Positions 23,874-32,750 of a stretch of 37,578 nt of DNA are shown here, piece after piece. The DNA comes from an uncultured Prevotella sp. (GTDB taxonomy: Bacteria; Bacteroidota; Bacteroidia; Bacteroidales; Bacteroidaceae), in assembly GCA_934230115.1 (NCBI GenBank), contig CAKQEI010000015.1, positions 1 through 37,578 of the forward strand. The letters run 5' to 3'. The number at the start of each line of letters is the position of its first letter. The first letter of the stretch is position 1. The translations under genes were made by a program, and so were the position numbers. A model generated the notes under the pieces. It saw nothing but the letters and a program-made list of their open reading frames with translations. It ran no database searches and was not told the DNA's origin.

Positions 23874-25046
23874 ATGACTGATTTCGCCAAAAGAGTTGAA
23901 GCTCTCCGCACACATCACGAAGAGCTTCTTACACGCAAGAACACCCCTAAGCAGTGGGACAATGGTATATACACCAAGTATGAGTATCCAATTCTCACAG
24001 CCGAGCACACTCCATTGGAGTGGCGCTACGACTTCGACGAGAAGAGCAACCCATATCTGATGCAACGCATCATGATGAATGCTGCCCTTAACTCAGGTGC
24101 CATCAAACTCAATGGCAAGTATCTGCTTGTTGTGCGTGTTGAGGGTGCCGACCGCAAGAGTTTCTTCGCTGTGGCTGAAAGTCCTAACGGTATCGACAAC
24201 TTCCGTTTCTGGGATGAGCCTATCACAATGCCTGATGATGTGATTCCAGCAACCAATATCTACGACATGCGACTAACACAGCATGAGGATGGATGGATTT
24301 ATGGCATCTTCTGTGCTGAGCGTCACGACGACTCACAGCCTGGCGACCTCTCAGCTGCCACTGCTACAGCTGCTATCGCACGCACTCACGACCTTAAGAC
24401 TTGGGAACGTCTGCCCGATCTTAAGACTAAGAGTCAGCAGCGTAATGTAGTATTGCATCCTGAGTTTGTTGATGGCAAGTATGCTCTCTACACACGTCCG
24501 CAGGATGGATTCATTGATGCTGGATCGGGCGGTGGCATCGGTTGGGCTTTAATCGACGATATCACTCACGCTGAGGTAAAAGAAGAGAAGATCATCAACG
24601 CTCGCCACTACCATACAATAATGGAGGTGAAGAATGGTGAGGGTCCCCACCCTATCAAGACTCCTAAGGGTTGGTTGCATCTTGCTCACGGTGTTCGTGG
24701 TTGCGCCTCAGGCCTGCGCTATGTTCTTTATATGTACATGACTTCCTTGGAAGACCCAACAAAGGTTATCGCTCAGCCCGGTGGCTACTTCCTCGTTCCC
24801 GAGGGCGAGGAGTACATCGGCGACGTTATGAACGTGGCTTTTGCCAACGGATGGATTGAGGACGAGGACGGACGAGTGCTTATCTACTATGCCAGTTCCG
24901 ACACACGCATGCACGTGGCTGTTTCTACAGTAGACAAACTCATCGACTACTGTATGAACACTCCTGAGGATGGATTTACAACAACAGCAAGCGTAGAAAC
25001 GATAAAGAAGCTTGTGGCTAAGAACCGCGAGACATTAGGAAAATAA
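23874..25046 (+). CDS. 4-O-beta-D-mannosyl-D-glucose phosphorylase, GH130
   Basis: The 390-residue protein lacks a signal peptide, so it is cytoplasmic. The ATG at 23874 is preferred to a TTG at 23829 that falls in a palindromic element. It is a five-bladed propeller GH130 protein with D131 in NIYDMRLTQHEDGW as the catalytic acid. The length and Asp position fit the characterised Bacteroides fragilis mannosylglucose phosphorylase (from memory). It converts Man-beta-1,4-Glc plus phosphate to mannose 1-phosphate and glucose. The 2-epimerase downstream makes its substrate, and the transporter between them completes the pathway. Confidence 0.95.
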   Translation: MTDFAKRVEALRTHHEELLTRKNTPKQWDNGIYTKYEYPILTAEHTPLEWRYDFDEKSNPYLMQRIMMNAALNSGAIKLNGKYLLVVRVEGADRKSFFAVAESPNGIDNFRFWDEPITMPDDVIPATNIYDMRLTQHEDGWIYGIFCAERHDDSQPGDLSAATATAAIARTHDLKTWERLPDLKTKSQQRNVVLHPEFVDGKYALYTRPQDGFIDAGSGGGIGWALIDDITHAEVKEEKIINARHYHTIMEVKNGEGPHPIKTPKGWLHLAHGVRGCASGLRYVLYMYMTSLEDPTKVIAQPGGYFLVPEGEEYIGDVMNVAFANGWIEDEDGRVLIYYASSDTRMHVAVSTVDKLIDYCMNTPEDGFTTTASVETIKKLVAKNRETLGK

Positions 25047-25054
25047 ATCATAAT

Positions 25055-25136
25055 AAGAATTAAGAATATGATTACCATTGTTTGTATATAGTTTTCCATA
25101 CTGTTACTAACTTTATTATCATCATTCTTAATTCTT
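25055..25136. repeat. 13-bp perfect inverted repeat between GH130 and the transporter
   Basis: AAGAATTAAGAAT (25055-25067) and ATTCTTAATTCTT (25124-25136) are exact reverse complements. They extend by a further ATGAT/ATCAT pairing after one bulged base. The loop is about 45 nt. It may end the upstream transcript or stabilise its 3' end. Confidence 0.6.
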
Positions 25137-25176
25137 TATTCCAAACTTATAAAGACAATCATTTCTGCTTCAAAAT

Positions 25177-25207
25177 TTTGCTTTCTTAAAAAAAAACTGT
25201 AATTTCG
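25177..25207 (+). promoter_or_regulatory. Promoter of the transporter-epimerase pair
   Basis: TTTG (25177-25180), a 19-bp spacer and TAATTTCG (25200-25207) differ from the Bacteroidota consensus at one -7 position. The leader would be about 47 nt. No GGCAAAATA site precedes it, so this pair may be regulated apart from the other PUL units. Confidence 0.5.
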
Positions 25208-25259
25208 TCCCGAAACAATCCAACATTAATAACCTCAACCCCCACCACAACCAACCTAA

Positions 25260-26603
25260 ATGGCAAGTATTAAAGAAAAAATCGCTTATGCATTGGGCGA
25301 TGCCGCAGCAGGCGGCATTGTATGGAAAGTTATGTCCATCGCCTTCCCTCTGTTCTTCACCAATGTCTTTGGACTATCATTTGCCGATGCAGCAGTTCTC
25401 ATGCTCGTGGCACGTATGTTCGATGTTGTAACCGACCCAATCATGGGCTCATTGGCAGACCGCACCCAATCACGCTGGGGCACTTATCGTCCATGGCTCA
25501 TCTTTGGTTCAATTCCCTTTGGTCTCATCTTTGCGCTATTACTATATACTCCCGACCTTGGTCCTGTTGGCAAGCGCATCTATGCATATTCATTATATCT
25601 GCTGATGATGGCTGTATATACAATGGTCAATGTTCCGTATGGCTCACTACTTGGTGTAATGACTGACGACGACAATGAGAAAAACCAATTCTCTGCTTTT
25701 CGCATGATTGGTGCCTACGCCATGGGATTCGCCACATTACTCTCGTTCCCTTATCTTCAGAAATGGATAGGAGGCACAAATGCTCATCAGTATGCAGTAA
25801 CGGGTGCTGTACTTGGAGTTGTTGCTGCCATCATGACTATGGTTTGCGGACTTCTTACCAAAGAACGCCTGAAACCTGTAAGAGCGGAGAAATTCTCATT
25901 CCACCAGTTTGCCAATCTCTTTCACAATAAAGCTTGGCTCTACATGACAGCAATGGCTATATGCACCAATTTCTTCAATGGCTTCCGCTATGCTGTGGCA
26001 GGATATATGTTCGACTATTGTCTGCATGGCAGCGTGACTGTTGATGACCTTATAATTAACTTCACCGTCTTCATGGCTTTTGGCGAAGTGACATGTATGG
26101 TCTTTGGCGGTGTGGCCCCATGGTTTGCAAAGAAAGTTGGCTCGAAGCGTATGGCGTTCTTCTGGTCTGCTGTATTCTGCCTTGTCACATCTGTGGCGTT
26201 CTTCTTTATCCCAATGGATTCTGCCTACATCGGACTGATGATAGCCCTCGTAATCCTCACGTCTATGGGCATTGGAATATATTCACCACTACTTTGGTCT
26301 ATGTATGCCGACGTTGCCGACTACCATACTAAGCACTTTGGAACATCTGCCACTGGACTTATATTCTCATCAGGTACAATGTCACAGAAATTTGGCACTG
26401 CCATCTCTGGCTCGCTCATAGCATTACTGCTTGGTTGGGCTGGTGCCAATATGATAACCGACGCTATGGGCAATACATCCATCGATCCTGCTTCTGTCAC
26501 CAACTCTGTGCTGATAATGGTATGGTCGTTGTTCTCGCTGTTCCCTGCAGCCATTGCCTTGTTGCTCATGCTCTTGGCGTATAAATTCCCAATAAAGAAA
26601 TAA
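25260..26603 (+). CDS. GPH-family (MFS) sugar:cation symporter, probable mannobiose transporter
   Basis: The 447-residue inner-membrane protein has about 12 hydrophobic segments. The N-terminus KIAYALGDAAAGGIVWKVM and the early loop DVVTDPIMGSLADRTQSRWG-x-YRPW are hallmarks of the glycoside-pentoside-hexuronide (GPH) family. It should carry mannobiose or related disaccharides from periplasm to cytoplasm with a cation. The 2-epimerase begins 10 bp downstream and GH130 lies upstream, which supports mannobiose as the substrate by context. Confidence 0.93.
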   Translation: MASIKEKIAYALGDAAAGGIVWKVMSIAFPLFFTNVFGLSFADAAVLMLVARMFDVVTDPIMGSLADRTQSRWGTYRPWLIFGSIPFGLIFALLLYTPDLGPVGKRIYAYSLYLLMMAVYTMVNVPYGSLLGVMTDDDNEKNQFSAFRMIGAYAMGFATLLSFPYLQKWIGGTNAHQYAVTGAVLGVVAAIMTMVCGLLTKERLKPVRAEKFSFHQFANLFHNKAWLYMTAMAICTNFFNGFRYAVAGYMFDYCLHGSVTVDDLIINFTVFMAFGEVTCMVFGGVAPWFAKKVGSKRMAFFWSAVFCLVTSVAFFFIPMDSAYIGLMIALVILTSMGIGIYSPLLWSMYADVADYHTKHFGTSATGLIFSSGTMSQKFGTAISGSLIALLLGWAGANMITDAMGNTSIDPASVTNSVLIMVWSLFSLFPAAIALLLMLLAYKFPIKK

Positions 26604-26613
26604 ACGAAACAAT

Positions 26614-27798
26614 ATGATACTGAAAGAACTGAAACAAGAGATGCACTCGCATCTCATCAACAATATTCTCCGTTTCTGGCTCGATCGCATGATTGATAAT
26701 GATAATGGAGGTTTCTATGGCCGCATCGACGGCAACGACAATGTAGTGGCTGACGCCGAGAAAGGTGCTATTCTTAACGCTCGCATCCTTTGGGCTTTTG
26801 CTGCTGCCTACCGTGTGATTGGCAATAAGGAATATCTTGATGCCGCCCTACGTGCCAAGGACTATATATTGAATCATTTCATCGACAAGCAATATGGCGG
26901 TGTCTACTGGAGTCTTAACGCCGACGGCACACCGAAGGATACCAAGAAACAGTCGTATGCCATTGGTTTCACCATCTACGGTATGTCCGAACTGGCACGT
27001 GCCACTGGCGACCGTGAGGCTCTCGAATGTGCTCTCAATCTCTACCATAGCATTGAAGAACATGCTTTCGATGCCAAGAACAATGGCTATATCGAGGCTC
27101 TCACACACGACTGGCAGCCTATTGCCGACATGCGTTTGTCTGATAAGGACGAGAATGGCTCACGCACAATGAACACTCATCTGCATATCATCGAGCCTTA
27201 CACCAATCTCTATCGTGCCTGCCCGTCGGCTGAACTTAAGGAGCGTCTTGTTAATCTTCTGCATATCTTCACCGACAAACTCCTCAACAAGCAGACTCAC
27301 CACCTCGACCTTTTCTTTAACGACGAGTGGCAAGGCAAGCGCAACATTCAGAGTTTCGGTCATGACATCGAGGCTTCATGGCTTTTGCATGAGACTGCAC
27401 TCGTACTTGGCGACAATGATATTCTCGAATGGATTGAGCCTGTAGTGAAGGATATTGCAGTGGCTGCCGACGAAGGTCTTCTGCCCGATGGCTCTATGAT
27501 TTATGAGCGTTGGACTGATTCAGGCTATACCGACCGCTCTTTGCAATGGTGGGTGCAATGTGAGAATGTCATTGGTCACGTTAACCTTTGGCAATACTTC
27601 GGCATCAACGACGACCTTGCCATTGCTGAGCGTTGCTGGGATTATATCAAGACCCATCTTGTTGACCACAAGAATGGTGAGTGGTACTGGAGCATCAACG
27701 AGGATGGCTCTGTCAACCACAACGACGACAAAGCTGGCTTCTGGAAATGTCCTTACCACAACACTCGCATGTGTCTGGAGATAATGGAGCGCATGTAA
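26614..27798 (+). CDS. Cellobiose/mannobiose 2-epimerase
   Basis: The 394-residue cytoplasmic protein belongs to the N-acylglucosamine 2-epimerase (AGE) superfamily, an (alpha/alpha)6 barrel. Family landmarks are FWLDRMIDNDNGGFYG, GAILNARILWAFAAAYR and NTHLHIIEPYTNLYR. H250 in SFGHDIEASWLL and H382 in CPYHNTRM are the likely catalytic histidines. It interconverts beta-1,4-mannobiose and mannosyl-glucose (or cellobiose and glucosyl-mannose), feeding GH130. It is the last gene of the locus. Confidence 0.95.
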   Translation: MILKELKQEMHSHLINNILRFWLDRMIDNDNGGFYGRIDGNDNVVADAEKGAILNARILWAFAAAYRVIGNKEYLDAALRAKDYILNHFIDKQYGGVYWSLNADGTPKDTKKQSYAIGFTIYGMSELARATGDREALECALNLYHSIEEHAFDAKNNGYIEALTHDWQPIADMRLSDKDENGSRTMNTHLHIIEPYTNLYRACPSAELKERLVNLLHIFTDKLLNKQTHHLDLFFNDEWQGKRNIQSFGHDIEASWLLHETALVLGDNDILEWIEPVVKDIAVAADEGLLPDGSMIYERWTDSGYTDRSLQWWVQCENVIGHVNLWQYFGINDDLAIAERCWDYIKTHLVDHKNGEWYWSINEDGSVNHNDDKAGFWKCPYHNTRMCLEIMERM

Positions 27799-27883
27799 AC
27801 AAAAAAACATGACAAAATAACAAGATGGCATAAAAATGTCATTACTTGCAAATATTGTGGAAGCTATCTGTCAATAATCTCTG

Positions 27884-27891
27884 TACCTTTG
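27884..27891 (+). promoter_or_regulatory. -7 box of a small transcription unit downstream of the PUL
   Basis: TACCTTTG is identical to the susC -7 box and fits TAnnTTTG. A near-match to the operator core (GCAAAT, 27848-27853) lies about 36 bp upstream but shifted by one base. The predicted start is near 27897. Confidence 0.5.
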
Positions 27892-27896
27892 CAAAC

Positions 27897-28055
27897 GTAA
27901 ATAGATAAGTAATAATGATTGGTAGTTTAGGTTTGTTCTTATTAGGTTTTACAGAAATCGGTTTGTTTAAGGTTAGCTTTCTTCAATAGGTAATGTAATA
28001 ATTGATTGTAGTAGTTAGAAAAATCCCCGTCACTTATACAAGTGGCGGGGATTAT
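27897..28055 (+). ncRNA. Candidate small RNA or small-peptide transcript
   Basis: The unit is bounded by a TAnnTTTG promoter at 27884 and a strong hairpin ending near 28055, giving about 160 nt. It contains a 24-codon ORF at 27915-27989 (MIGSLGLFLLGFTEIGLFKVSFLQ with a break after the first 12 residues in hydrophobic character). I recognise no RNA or peptide family. It could be a small regulatory RNA, a short hydrophobic peptide gene or both. It fills the 282-bp gap between the epimerase and rsmA. Confidence 0.4.
28022..28053. terminator. Bidirectional terminator between the PUL side and rsmA
   Basis: CCCCGTCACTT (28025-28035) pairs with AAGTGGCGGGG (28040-28050), with one G-T pair and an ATAC loop, extended by AAT/ATT to 14 bp. 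On the minus strand it is followed by a T-run and ends rsmA transcription. On the plus strand ATTATTATTTT follows. Confidence 0.85.
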
Positions 28056-28079
28056 TATTTTCTTCATAATGTGTATTGA

Positions 28080-28883
28080 TTACAATTCACAACGCTTCAT
28101 CTCTGCGTCTACCATGTTTGTGAGTTCCACAAACTGCTGCACGGAGAGTTGCTCTGGGCGCTTGGTCATGATGTCCTGAGCATAGAACTCAGCCGAAGCT
28201 GATGAACCGAATATTTGTCTTAACGACACTCTCAGCATCTTGCGACGCTGATTGAACACGGTCTTTACAACACGCTTGAACAATCGCTCGTCACAACCAA
28301 GGTCCATCACCTCGTTGCGTGTCATGCGTATCACGGCACTCTTCACCTTTGGAGGCGGATTAAACACTGTCTCGTCCACAGTAAAGAGATACTCCACATC
28401 ATACCATGCCTGAATGAGCACCGACAGAATGCCGTAAGCCTTGTTACCCGGAGCCGACGCTATGCGAAGAGCCACCTCACGCTGAATCATGCCCGTGCAG
28501 CAAGGAATGAGTTCCTTATAATCGAGCATTTTGAAGAATATCTGCGACGAGATGTCGTAGGGATAGTTGCCAGTGAGCACAAACTGCTTGCCCTCGAATA
28601 TATTGTTGAGGTCCATACGCAGGAAGTCCTCTCCGATAATATTCTCTCGCAATGTCGGAAACTTCTCGTTGAGATAAGCCACCGACTCCTTGTCTATCTC
28701 TACAGCCTTCACTGGTCGTGGCTTAGTCACGAGGAACTGTGTCATTACTCCCATACCAGGTCCTATCTCCAACACCGGAATGTCGGGACATGCGTCCACA
28801 GTGTCGGCTATTGCCTTTGCTATGCCAAGGTCGGTAAGGAAGTGTTGTCCGAGATTTTTCTTTGGTCTTACGGATTTTATCAT
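28080..28883 (-). CDS. rsmA: 16S rRNA (adenine1518-N6/adenine1519-N6)-dimethyltransferase RsmA/KsgA
   Basis: The 267-residue protein has the typical start VRPKKNLGQHFL. The SAM-binding motif is VLEIGPGMGVMT, and the catalytic motif IV is NYPYDISSQIF in LTGNYPYD. Motif NPPPKVKSAV is also present. It dimethylates two adjacent adenines in helix 45 of 16S rRNA during 30S maturation. It is the last gene of the nusB-to-rsmA string, 26 bp after the DUF5606 gene, and ends at a strong terminator. Confidence 0.98.
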   Translation of the reverse strand: MIKSVRPKKNLGQHFLTDLGIAKAIADTVDACPDIPVLEIGPGMGVMTQFLVTKPRPVKAVEIDKESVAYLNEKFPTLRENIIGEDFLRMDLNNIFEGKQFVLTGNYPYDISSQIFFKMLDYKELIPCCTGMIQREVALRIASAPGNKAYGILSVLIQAWYDVEYLFTVDETVFNPPPKVKSAVIRMTRNEVMDLGCDERLFKRVVKTVFNQRRKMLRVSLRQIFGSSASAEFYAQDIMTKRPEQLSVQQFVELTNMVDAEMKRCEL

Positions 28884-28909
28884 TCGTTGTATTTTATTGT
28901 TTTGAGAAT

Positions 28910-29356
28910 TTACTCTGCTGCCTCCTGGCGGTCGTCTACATTGTCACCCATTGTAGGAGCGAGTGTAGCCTCGAAATCAGTGATGCCGTTGTTTACGAGG
29001 ATGTTGTACCACTGGATAAGCTTCTTGATGTCTGAATCGTGCACACGGTCGCGGTCGTATGAAGGAAGCACCTCTGCAAAGAAAGCGTGAAGCTCGTCAG
29101 CCGAGCACTTCTTGTAGTTGAGCGAGCACTCCTTCGACTGCTCCTTCTCGCCAAGGCTCTTCAATACCTGCCACAATGGAATGTCCTCTGCGTCAGTATA
29201 CATAGCAATATCAGCAAGCGATGTTACACGGTCTGAGGCAAATGCCGGCAGACGACGGTGTGTTGCGTCGATTGCTTCTACGATGAGGTTCATCTTACCG
29301 CGAGACACGAGCTTGTAGAGTCCCGGTTTTCCTGCTATTGAAAGAATTGTTTCCAT
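28910..29356 (-). CDS. DUF5606 family conserved protein
   Basis: The 148-residue protein starts METILSIAGKPGLYKLVSRG, the N-terminus of the Bacteroidota DUF5606 family found near coaE and ybbR. No signal peptide, membrane segment or catalytic motif is visible, so it is probably cytoplasmic. The N-terminal small beta fold (about 1-70) is followed by a helical part with DIKKLIQWYNILVNNGI and an acidic tail. Function is not known to me. Its fixed place between rsmA and coaE suggests a housekeeping role. Confidence 0.85.
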   Translation of the reverse strand: METILSIAGKPGLYKLVSRGKMNLIVEAIDATHRRLPAFASDRVTSLADIAMYTDAEDIPLWQVLKSLGEKEQSKECSLNYKKCSADELHAFFAEVLPSYDRDRVHDSDIKKLIQWYNILVNNGITDFEATLAPTMGDNVDDRQEAAE

Positions 29357-29404
29357 TTTCTTTAATTATTAATTATTATTTATTAGTTATCTATTGTCTT
29401 TTTC

Positions 29405-29968
29405 TTATTTACATTGTGCCAACACTTGGTCTATCTGCTGGCTTAAGTCGCTCTTGCCATCGTTTATTATCACGAAGTCGCTGCGTCTCTCTATTTCCTC
29501 CTGTGGCATCTGCACGTCTATCCATTCGGCTGCCTTTTCTTCCGTGATATGGTCGCGACTCATGATGCGTTGTATGCGCACGTCACGCGGAGCCACCACA
29601 CACACCACTTTATCGAAACTAACCCTCTTGTGAAAGCCGCTCTCAAGGAGTATTGCACTCTCAAGCCATTCCTTGCCCGACGCCAAGTAGTCGCGAGCCA
29701 CAGCAGGATGTACCACATCATTGAGTGCCAGTTTGTTGGCCTCACTTGCAAGAAGATACTCTGCTATAACACTTTTCTGCAACTGTCCGTCTTCCGTGCA
29801 CACTTCTTTGCCTATCAGTCGGCTAAGCTCTTGCTGCAGTTCTACCGATGTGCGCATAAGTCGCTTGGCAGCAGCATCGCTATCATATACCTCGATGCCT
29901 CGCTCTGCAAGCAACCTGCACACATAGCTCTTGCCCGTACCTATGCCTCCAGTTATTGCTATCTTCAT
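29405..29968 (-). CDS. coaE: Dephospho-CoA kinase
   Basis: The 187-residue P-loop kinase has GGIGTGKSYV at residues 7-16 and the conserved VYDSDAAAKRL (substrate Asp) and VVHPAV segments. It phosphorylates the ribose 3'-OH of dephospho-CoA with ATP, the last step of coenzyme A synthesis. It lies 35 bp after ybbR and 48 bp before the DUF5606 gene on the same strand, as part of one operon. Confidence 0.97.
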   Translation of the reverse strand: MKIAITGGIGTGKSYVCRLLAERGIEVYDSDAAAKRLMRTSVELQQELSRLIGKEVCTEDGQLQKSVIAEYLLASEANKLALNDVVHPAVARDYLASGKEWLESAILLESGFHKRVSFDKVVCVVAPRDVRIQRIMSRDHITEEKAAEWIDVQMPQEEIERRSDFVIINDGKSDLSQQIDQVLAQCK

Positions 29969-30003
29969 CTTATTGTCTACACCTTATTATATATATAACA
30001 TTT

Positions 30004-30987
30004 CTACTGTTGCTCTATAAGATAGTCCACCTGGTTGATTTGCAGATGAGCGTTGCGCACTCCATGCGGACTCGACTTAAGATAAAGGTTACACTTGTCA
30101 GAAGGATGCTCCATTATCTCGTTGTAGTCTACCACCACCGTAAACTGCTCTGCACTTACATTACGAAACATGCTTGCTCCAACAGAGAAGTTCACCTTTA
30201 CACGCGATGGGAATGTGCGCAACACCTTCCCCTCAGGCATATTAATAGCTTTCACCGTCACGTCCATGCTTTCCTCCGTAAGGATGTCGGGATAAAGACC
30301 TATACGCACATCCTTAGGCACAATCTTCACTCCTTTTATTTTCTCCAGCGCCACAGTGCGTATCACCGTGTCGCCAAAGTTCACTATGTTGATAGGCACA
30401 GTCTTCACGTATCGCAAAGAGTCGAGAGTACGTTTCGATGCGTAAACCGTCACCACATCAGGCCAGAATCTTGTGCGTGCAAGATAATACGAGCGTCCAG
30501 GCACCACATTTCCCGACATGCGCACTGGCAACTGCTTCGACACGCCATAGTTGAAATAGAAGTCAAGTTTGTCGGGCTTCACCTGTATCACCTTCGACGC
30601 TCCCGTAAACCTCTGGCTTGCCATCTTAAGCAAATCTGCCGTAGGCACAACACCATAGCCAGTCTGGCGGTTGGCATAAGTGGTATAGTTGATACTCACT
30701 GGAGCGATGCGATCGCCATAGATGTATGTGGCAAGAGCAAAACCCTTGTCACGCACGGTCACACGCACAGTATCTTCCATTTCGGTTGTAAGCACCACAT
30801 TCTTTGGCACATTTACAAGACGCACGGGCACAGATATTTCCTGTTCAAACGTCTCGTTGAGCGTCATCACCAACCAGAAGGTGCCGCTCAAGAAGAGAAA
30901 GAACAAAAAAATCAGAAACTCCTTGTTCACTGAACTGAACAAGAAGTTCCTGACAACTCTGTATATTTTCGTCAAGCGATTTTCCAT
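30004..30987 (-). CDS. YbbR-like domain protein (CdaR-like), membrane anchored
   Basis: The 327-residue protein has one N-terminal transmembrane helix (FLIFLFFLFLSGTFWLVMTL, about 24-43). The extracytoplasmic region contains YbbR-like beta repeats (EISVPVRLVNVP near 51 and further repeats to about 300). In Firmicutes CdaR regulates the di-adenylate cyclase CdaA; no cdaA is in this window, so that role is not shown here. The gene sits between yajC and coaE in the housekeeping operon. Confidence 0.88.
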   Translation of the reverse strand: MENRLTKIYRVVRNFLFSSVNKEFLIFLFFLFLSGTFWLVMTLNETFEQEISVPVRLVNVPKNVVLTTEMEDTVRVTVRDKGFALATYIYGDRIAPVSINYTTYANRQTGYGVVPTADLLKMASQRFTGASKVIQVKPDKLDFYFNYGVSKQLPVRMSGNVVPGRSYYLARTRFWPDVVTVYASKRTLDSLRYVKTVPINIVNFGDTVIRTVALEKIKGVKIVPKDVRIGLYPDILTEESMDVTVKAINMPEGKVLRTFPSRVKVNFSVGASMFRNVSAEQFTVVVDYNEIMEHPSDKCNLYLKSSPHGVRNAHLQINQVDYLIEQQ

Positions 30988-31015
30988 CCAAACGACTTAA
31001 TATAATGGCGAAGCC

Positions 31016-31330
31016 TTACTTCTGAGGCTGCGAAGCTGAGTCGGCGAACACGCCACTCTTGTCTACAGAAACCACAACACCACGTGCAATCTCCACCTCT
31101 ACTATGCCTGCAGCAAGATCTACACGGCGTACAGTAGCGTGTATGCCACCACCAAGAACAACCTTGTCGCCCTCTTTCAGTGCATTCTGGAACTCACGGA
31201 TTTTCTTCTGCTGTTTCTGCTGCGGACGAATCATGAAGAAATACATGATAGCAAAGATTGCCACCATCATTATCAACATGCCATATCCACCACCCTGTGC
31301 TGCCTGGGCAGCAAGTAACATTACGTTCAT
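31016..31330 (-). CDS. yajC: Preprotein translocase subunit YajC
   Basis: The 104-residue protein has one N-terminal membrane helix (about 15-35) followed by FFMIRPQQKQQKKIREFQNA and GDKVVLGGGIHATVRRV, the classic YajC pattern. YajC associates with the SecDF complex at the inner membrane. It lies 28 bp downstream of nusB and 28 bp upstream of ybbR. Confidence 0.97.
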   Translation of the reverse strand: MNVMLLAAQAAQGGGYGMLIMMVAIFAIMYFFMIRPQQKQQKKIREFQNALKEGDKVVLGGGIHATVRRVDLAAGIVEVEIARGVVVSVDKSGVFADSASQPQK

Positions 31331-31358
31331 TTAGCTATTAATTATTATTTATCAATTA

Positions 31359-32447
31359 TTAATTTTCTGTTTCTGTATCTTCCTCAGCCATTCTCTCCTG
31401 CTCTTCAGCCTGTGCAGCATAGCGCGAGCGCAATACCTCGCCATCCTCAAGAGCCTGCTGAGCACGGTTAAGGCGCGGAGTAGACTGGCGTCGCGAGGCC
31501 TGTCGACGCTGTGGACGGTCCTCAATAGTCTTCATCAGCTTGCCAGTAGACACAAGGTAGCGTGCTATAGCGTCGAGCATACCATTGATGTAGCCACCCG
31601 ACTTTGGAGTAGAGTAAAGCTTAGCAAGTTCTACATACTCGTTTATAGTCACACTGATAGGAATGTTGGGGAACGTGAGCATCTCGGCAATGGCAATCTG
31701 CATTATCACCACATCCATATATGCAAGACGCGAAAAGTCCCAGTTGCGCGAAGTCTCGCTCATGTAGCGCTGATACTGGTCGGCGTTGAGGATAGTGGCA
31801 CGGAACAGCTTTTGTGCGAAATCCTTGTCCTCCTGGTCCTTGTATTCGGGCAACAGTTCCTGCTTAGCCTTGTTCTTCGGGTCGAAACGCTTGATGGTCT
31901 TCAATACGAATGTGTCTACCACCTCCTTGTCGTCATTCCAATAGAGACTTTGTTCCTCAAGCAATGCGTCAAGGTCAGCGTTCTCCTGTATGAGCTGTCG
32001 GTAGAGCTTGCGCCACACTTCGCGGTCAGCCTCATACGAGTCGTCATTGTCGGCCATATAGTCAGCGTAAGCCTGGCTCTGCTCAACCTGGTTGCACAGA
32101 TTGCGCACAAACTCCATACTGTCGTCCCACGATTGCTTCTGAGTTTCGGCAAAGTCCATGAGTTGCTTGTTTTCCTCAAGCTGCATGGCAAATTTGTTGT
32201 AAGCGAATTTCTGTGAAGGCTTTTCCGTACCCTCACGCAACGCACGCTGCGAAGCCACTTCCACGCGGCGACGCTCTTCCTTGGTCACTGCTACGATGAG
32301 TTCCAGTAGGTAGTTGTACAAGTCGTATGCCTTCGACAAGCTAAAGAGCAGTTCCTTTTCAGCACTGTCCATTAGTTTGTTGCCGTTCTGATAGTAAGCG
32401 TAGGTTAACTGAACTATCTTAATTCTTATCAATTCGCGATTAATCAT
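31359..32447 (-). CDS. nusB: Transcription antitermination factor NusB, long Bacteroidota form
   Basis: The 362-residue protein is far longer than the roughly 140 residues of enterobacterial NusB. The N-terminus MINRELIRIKIVQLTYAYYQNG is typical of the Bacteroidota form. The conserved NusB helix bundle is in the C-terminal half, with LAYMDVVIMQIAIAEMLTFPNIPISV and the EYVELAKLYSTPKSGGYINGMLDA segment. A low-complexity charged tail (about 315-362) rich in R, Q and E follows. NusB joins NusE/S10 in antitermination complexes on rRNA operons. It heads the minus-strand operon and has a clear promoter. Confidence 0.96.
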   Translation of the reverse strand: MINRELIRIKIVQLTYAYYQNGNKLMDSAEKELLFSLSKAYDLYNYLLELIVAVTKEERRRVEVASQRALREGTEKPSQKFAYNKFAMQLEENKQLMDFAETQKQSWDDSMEFVRNLCNQVEQSQAYADYMADNDDSYEADREVWRKLYRQLIQENADLDALLEEQSLYWNDDKEVVDTFVLKTIKRFDPKNKAKQELLPEYKDQEDKDFAQKLFRATILNADQYQRYMSETSRNWDFSRLAYMDVVIMQIAIAEMLTFPNIPISVTINEYVELAKLYSTPKSGGYINGMLDAIARYLVSTGKLMKTIEDRPQRRQASRRQSTPRLNRAQQALEDGEVLRSRYAAQAEEQERMAEEDTETEN

Positions 32448-32506
32448 CCTTTTATAATATTATATAATATGTCTCTATTTTCTTGTTCGCTTTGCATTTC
32501 GCACTG

Positions 32507-32538
32507 CAAAAATATACAAAAACAAGGGAACTACCAAA
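32507..32538 (-). promoter_or_regulatory. nusB operon promoter
   Basis: On the minus strand, TTTG (32535-32538), a 20-bp spacer and TATTTTTG (32507-32514) match the Bacteroidota consensus. The leader would be about 53 nt. Confidence 0.7.
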
Positions 32539-32594
32539 AAAACAAGGAAATATTAAATAAAAACCCACTAAATATCAACATTTTTACGTTTATT

Positions 32595-32626
32595 TTTGCT
32601 CATTCCGCATAAAATAAGTAACTTTG
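32595..32626 (+). promoter_or_regulatory. rplY promoter with long leader
   Basis: TTTG (32595-32598), a 20-bp spacer and TAACTTTG (32619-32626) are present. The leader to the rplY start is about 118 nt, long enough for a regulatory structure. The nusB-rplY gap (32448-32750) thus holds two divergent promoters. Confidence 0.7.
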
Positions 32627-32750
32627 CACCGCTTTTTTGAGCACATCTATACAGATATACAGAATTTGCGAAAATTCAATAATTCTCGTGTGATGGCGAA
32701 TTAAGGCATAAACATTTCATTTATTCAACTTAATTTAGAGTAACACAATT

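Noticed and set aside
29956..30933. 325-codon open frame antisense to coaE/ybbR
   Set aside because: The composition is rich in His, Arg and Ser, typical of a reverse-complement shadow; the sense strand encodes a clear YbbR protein in a conserved operon.
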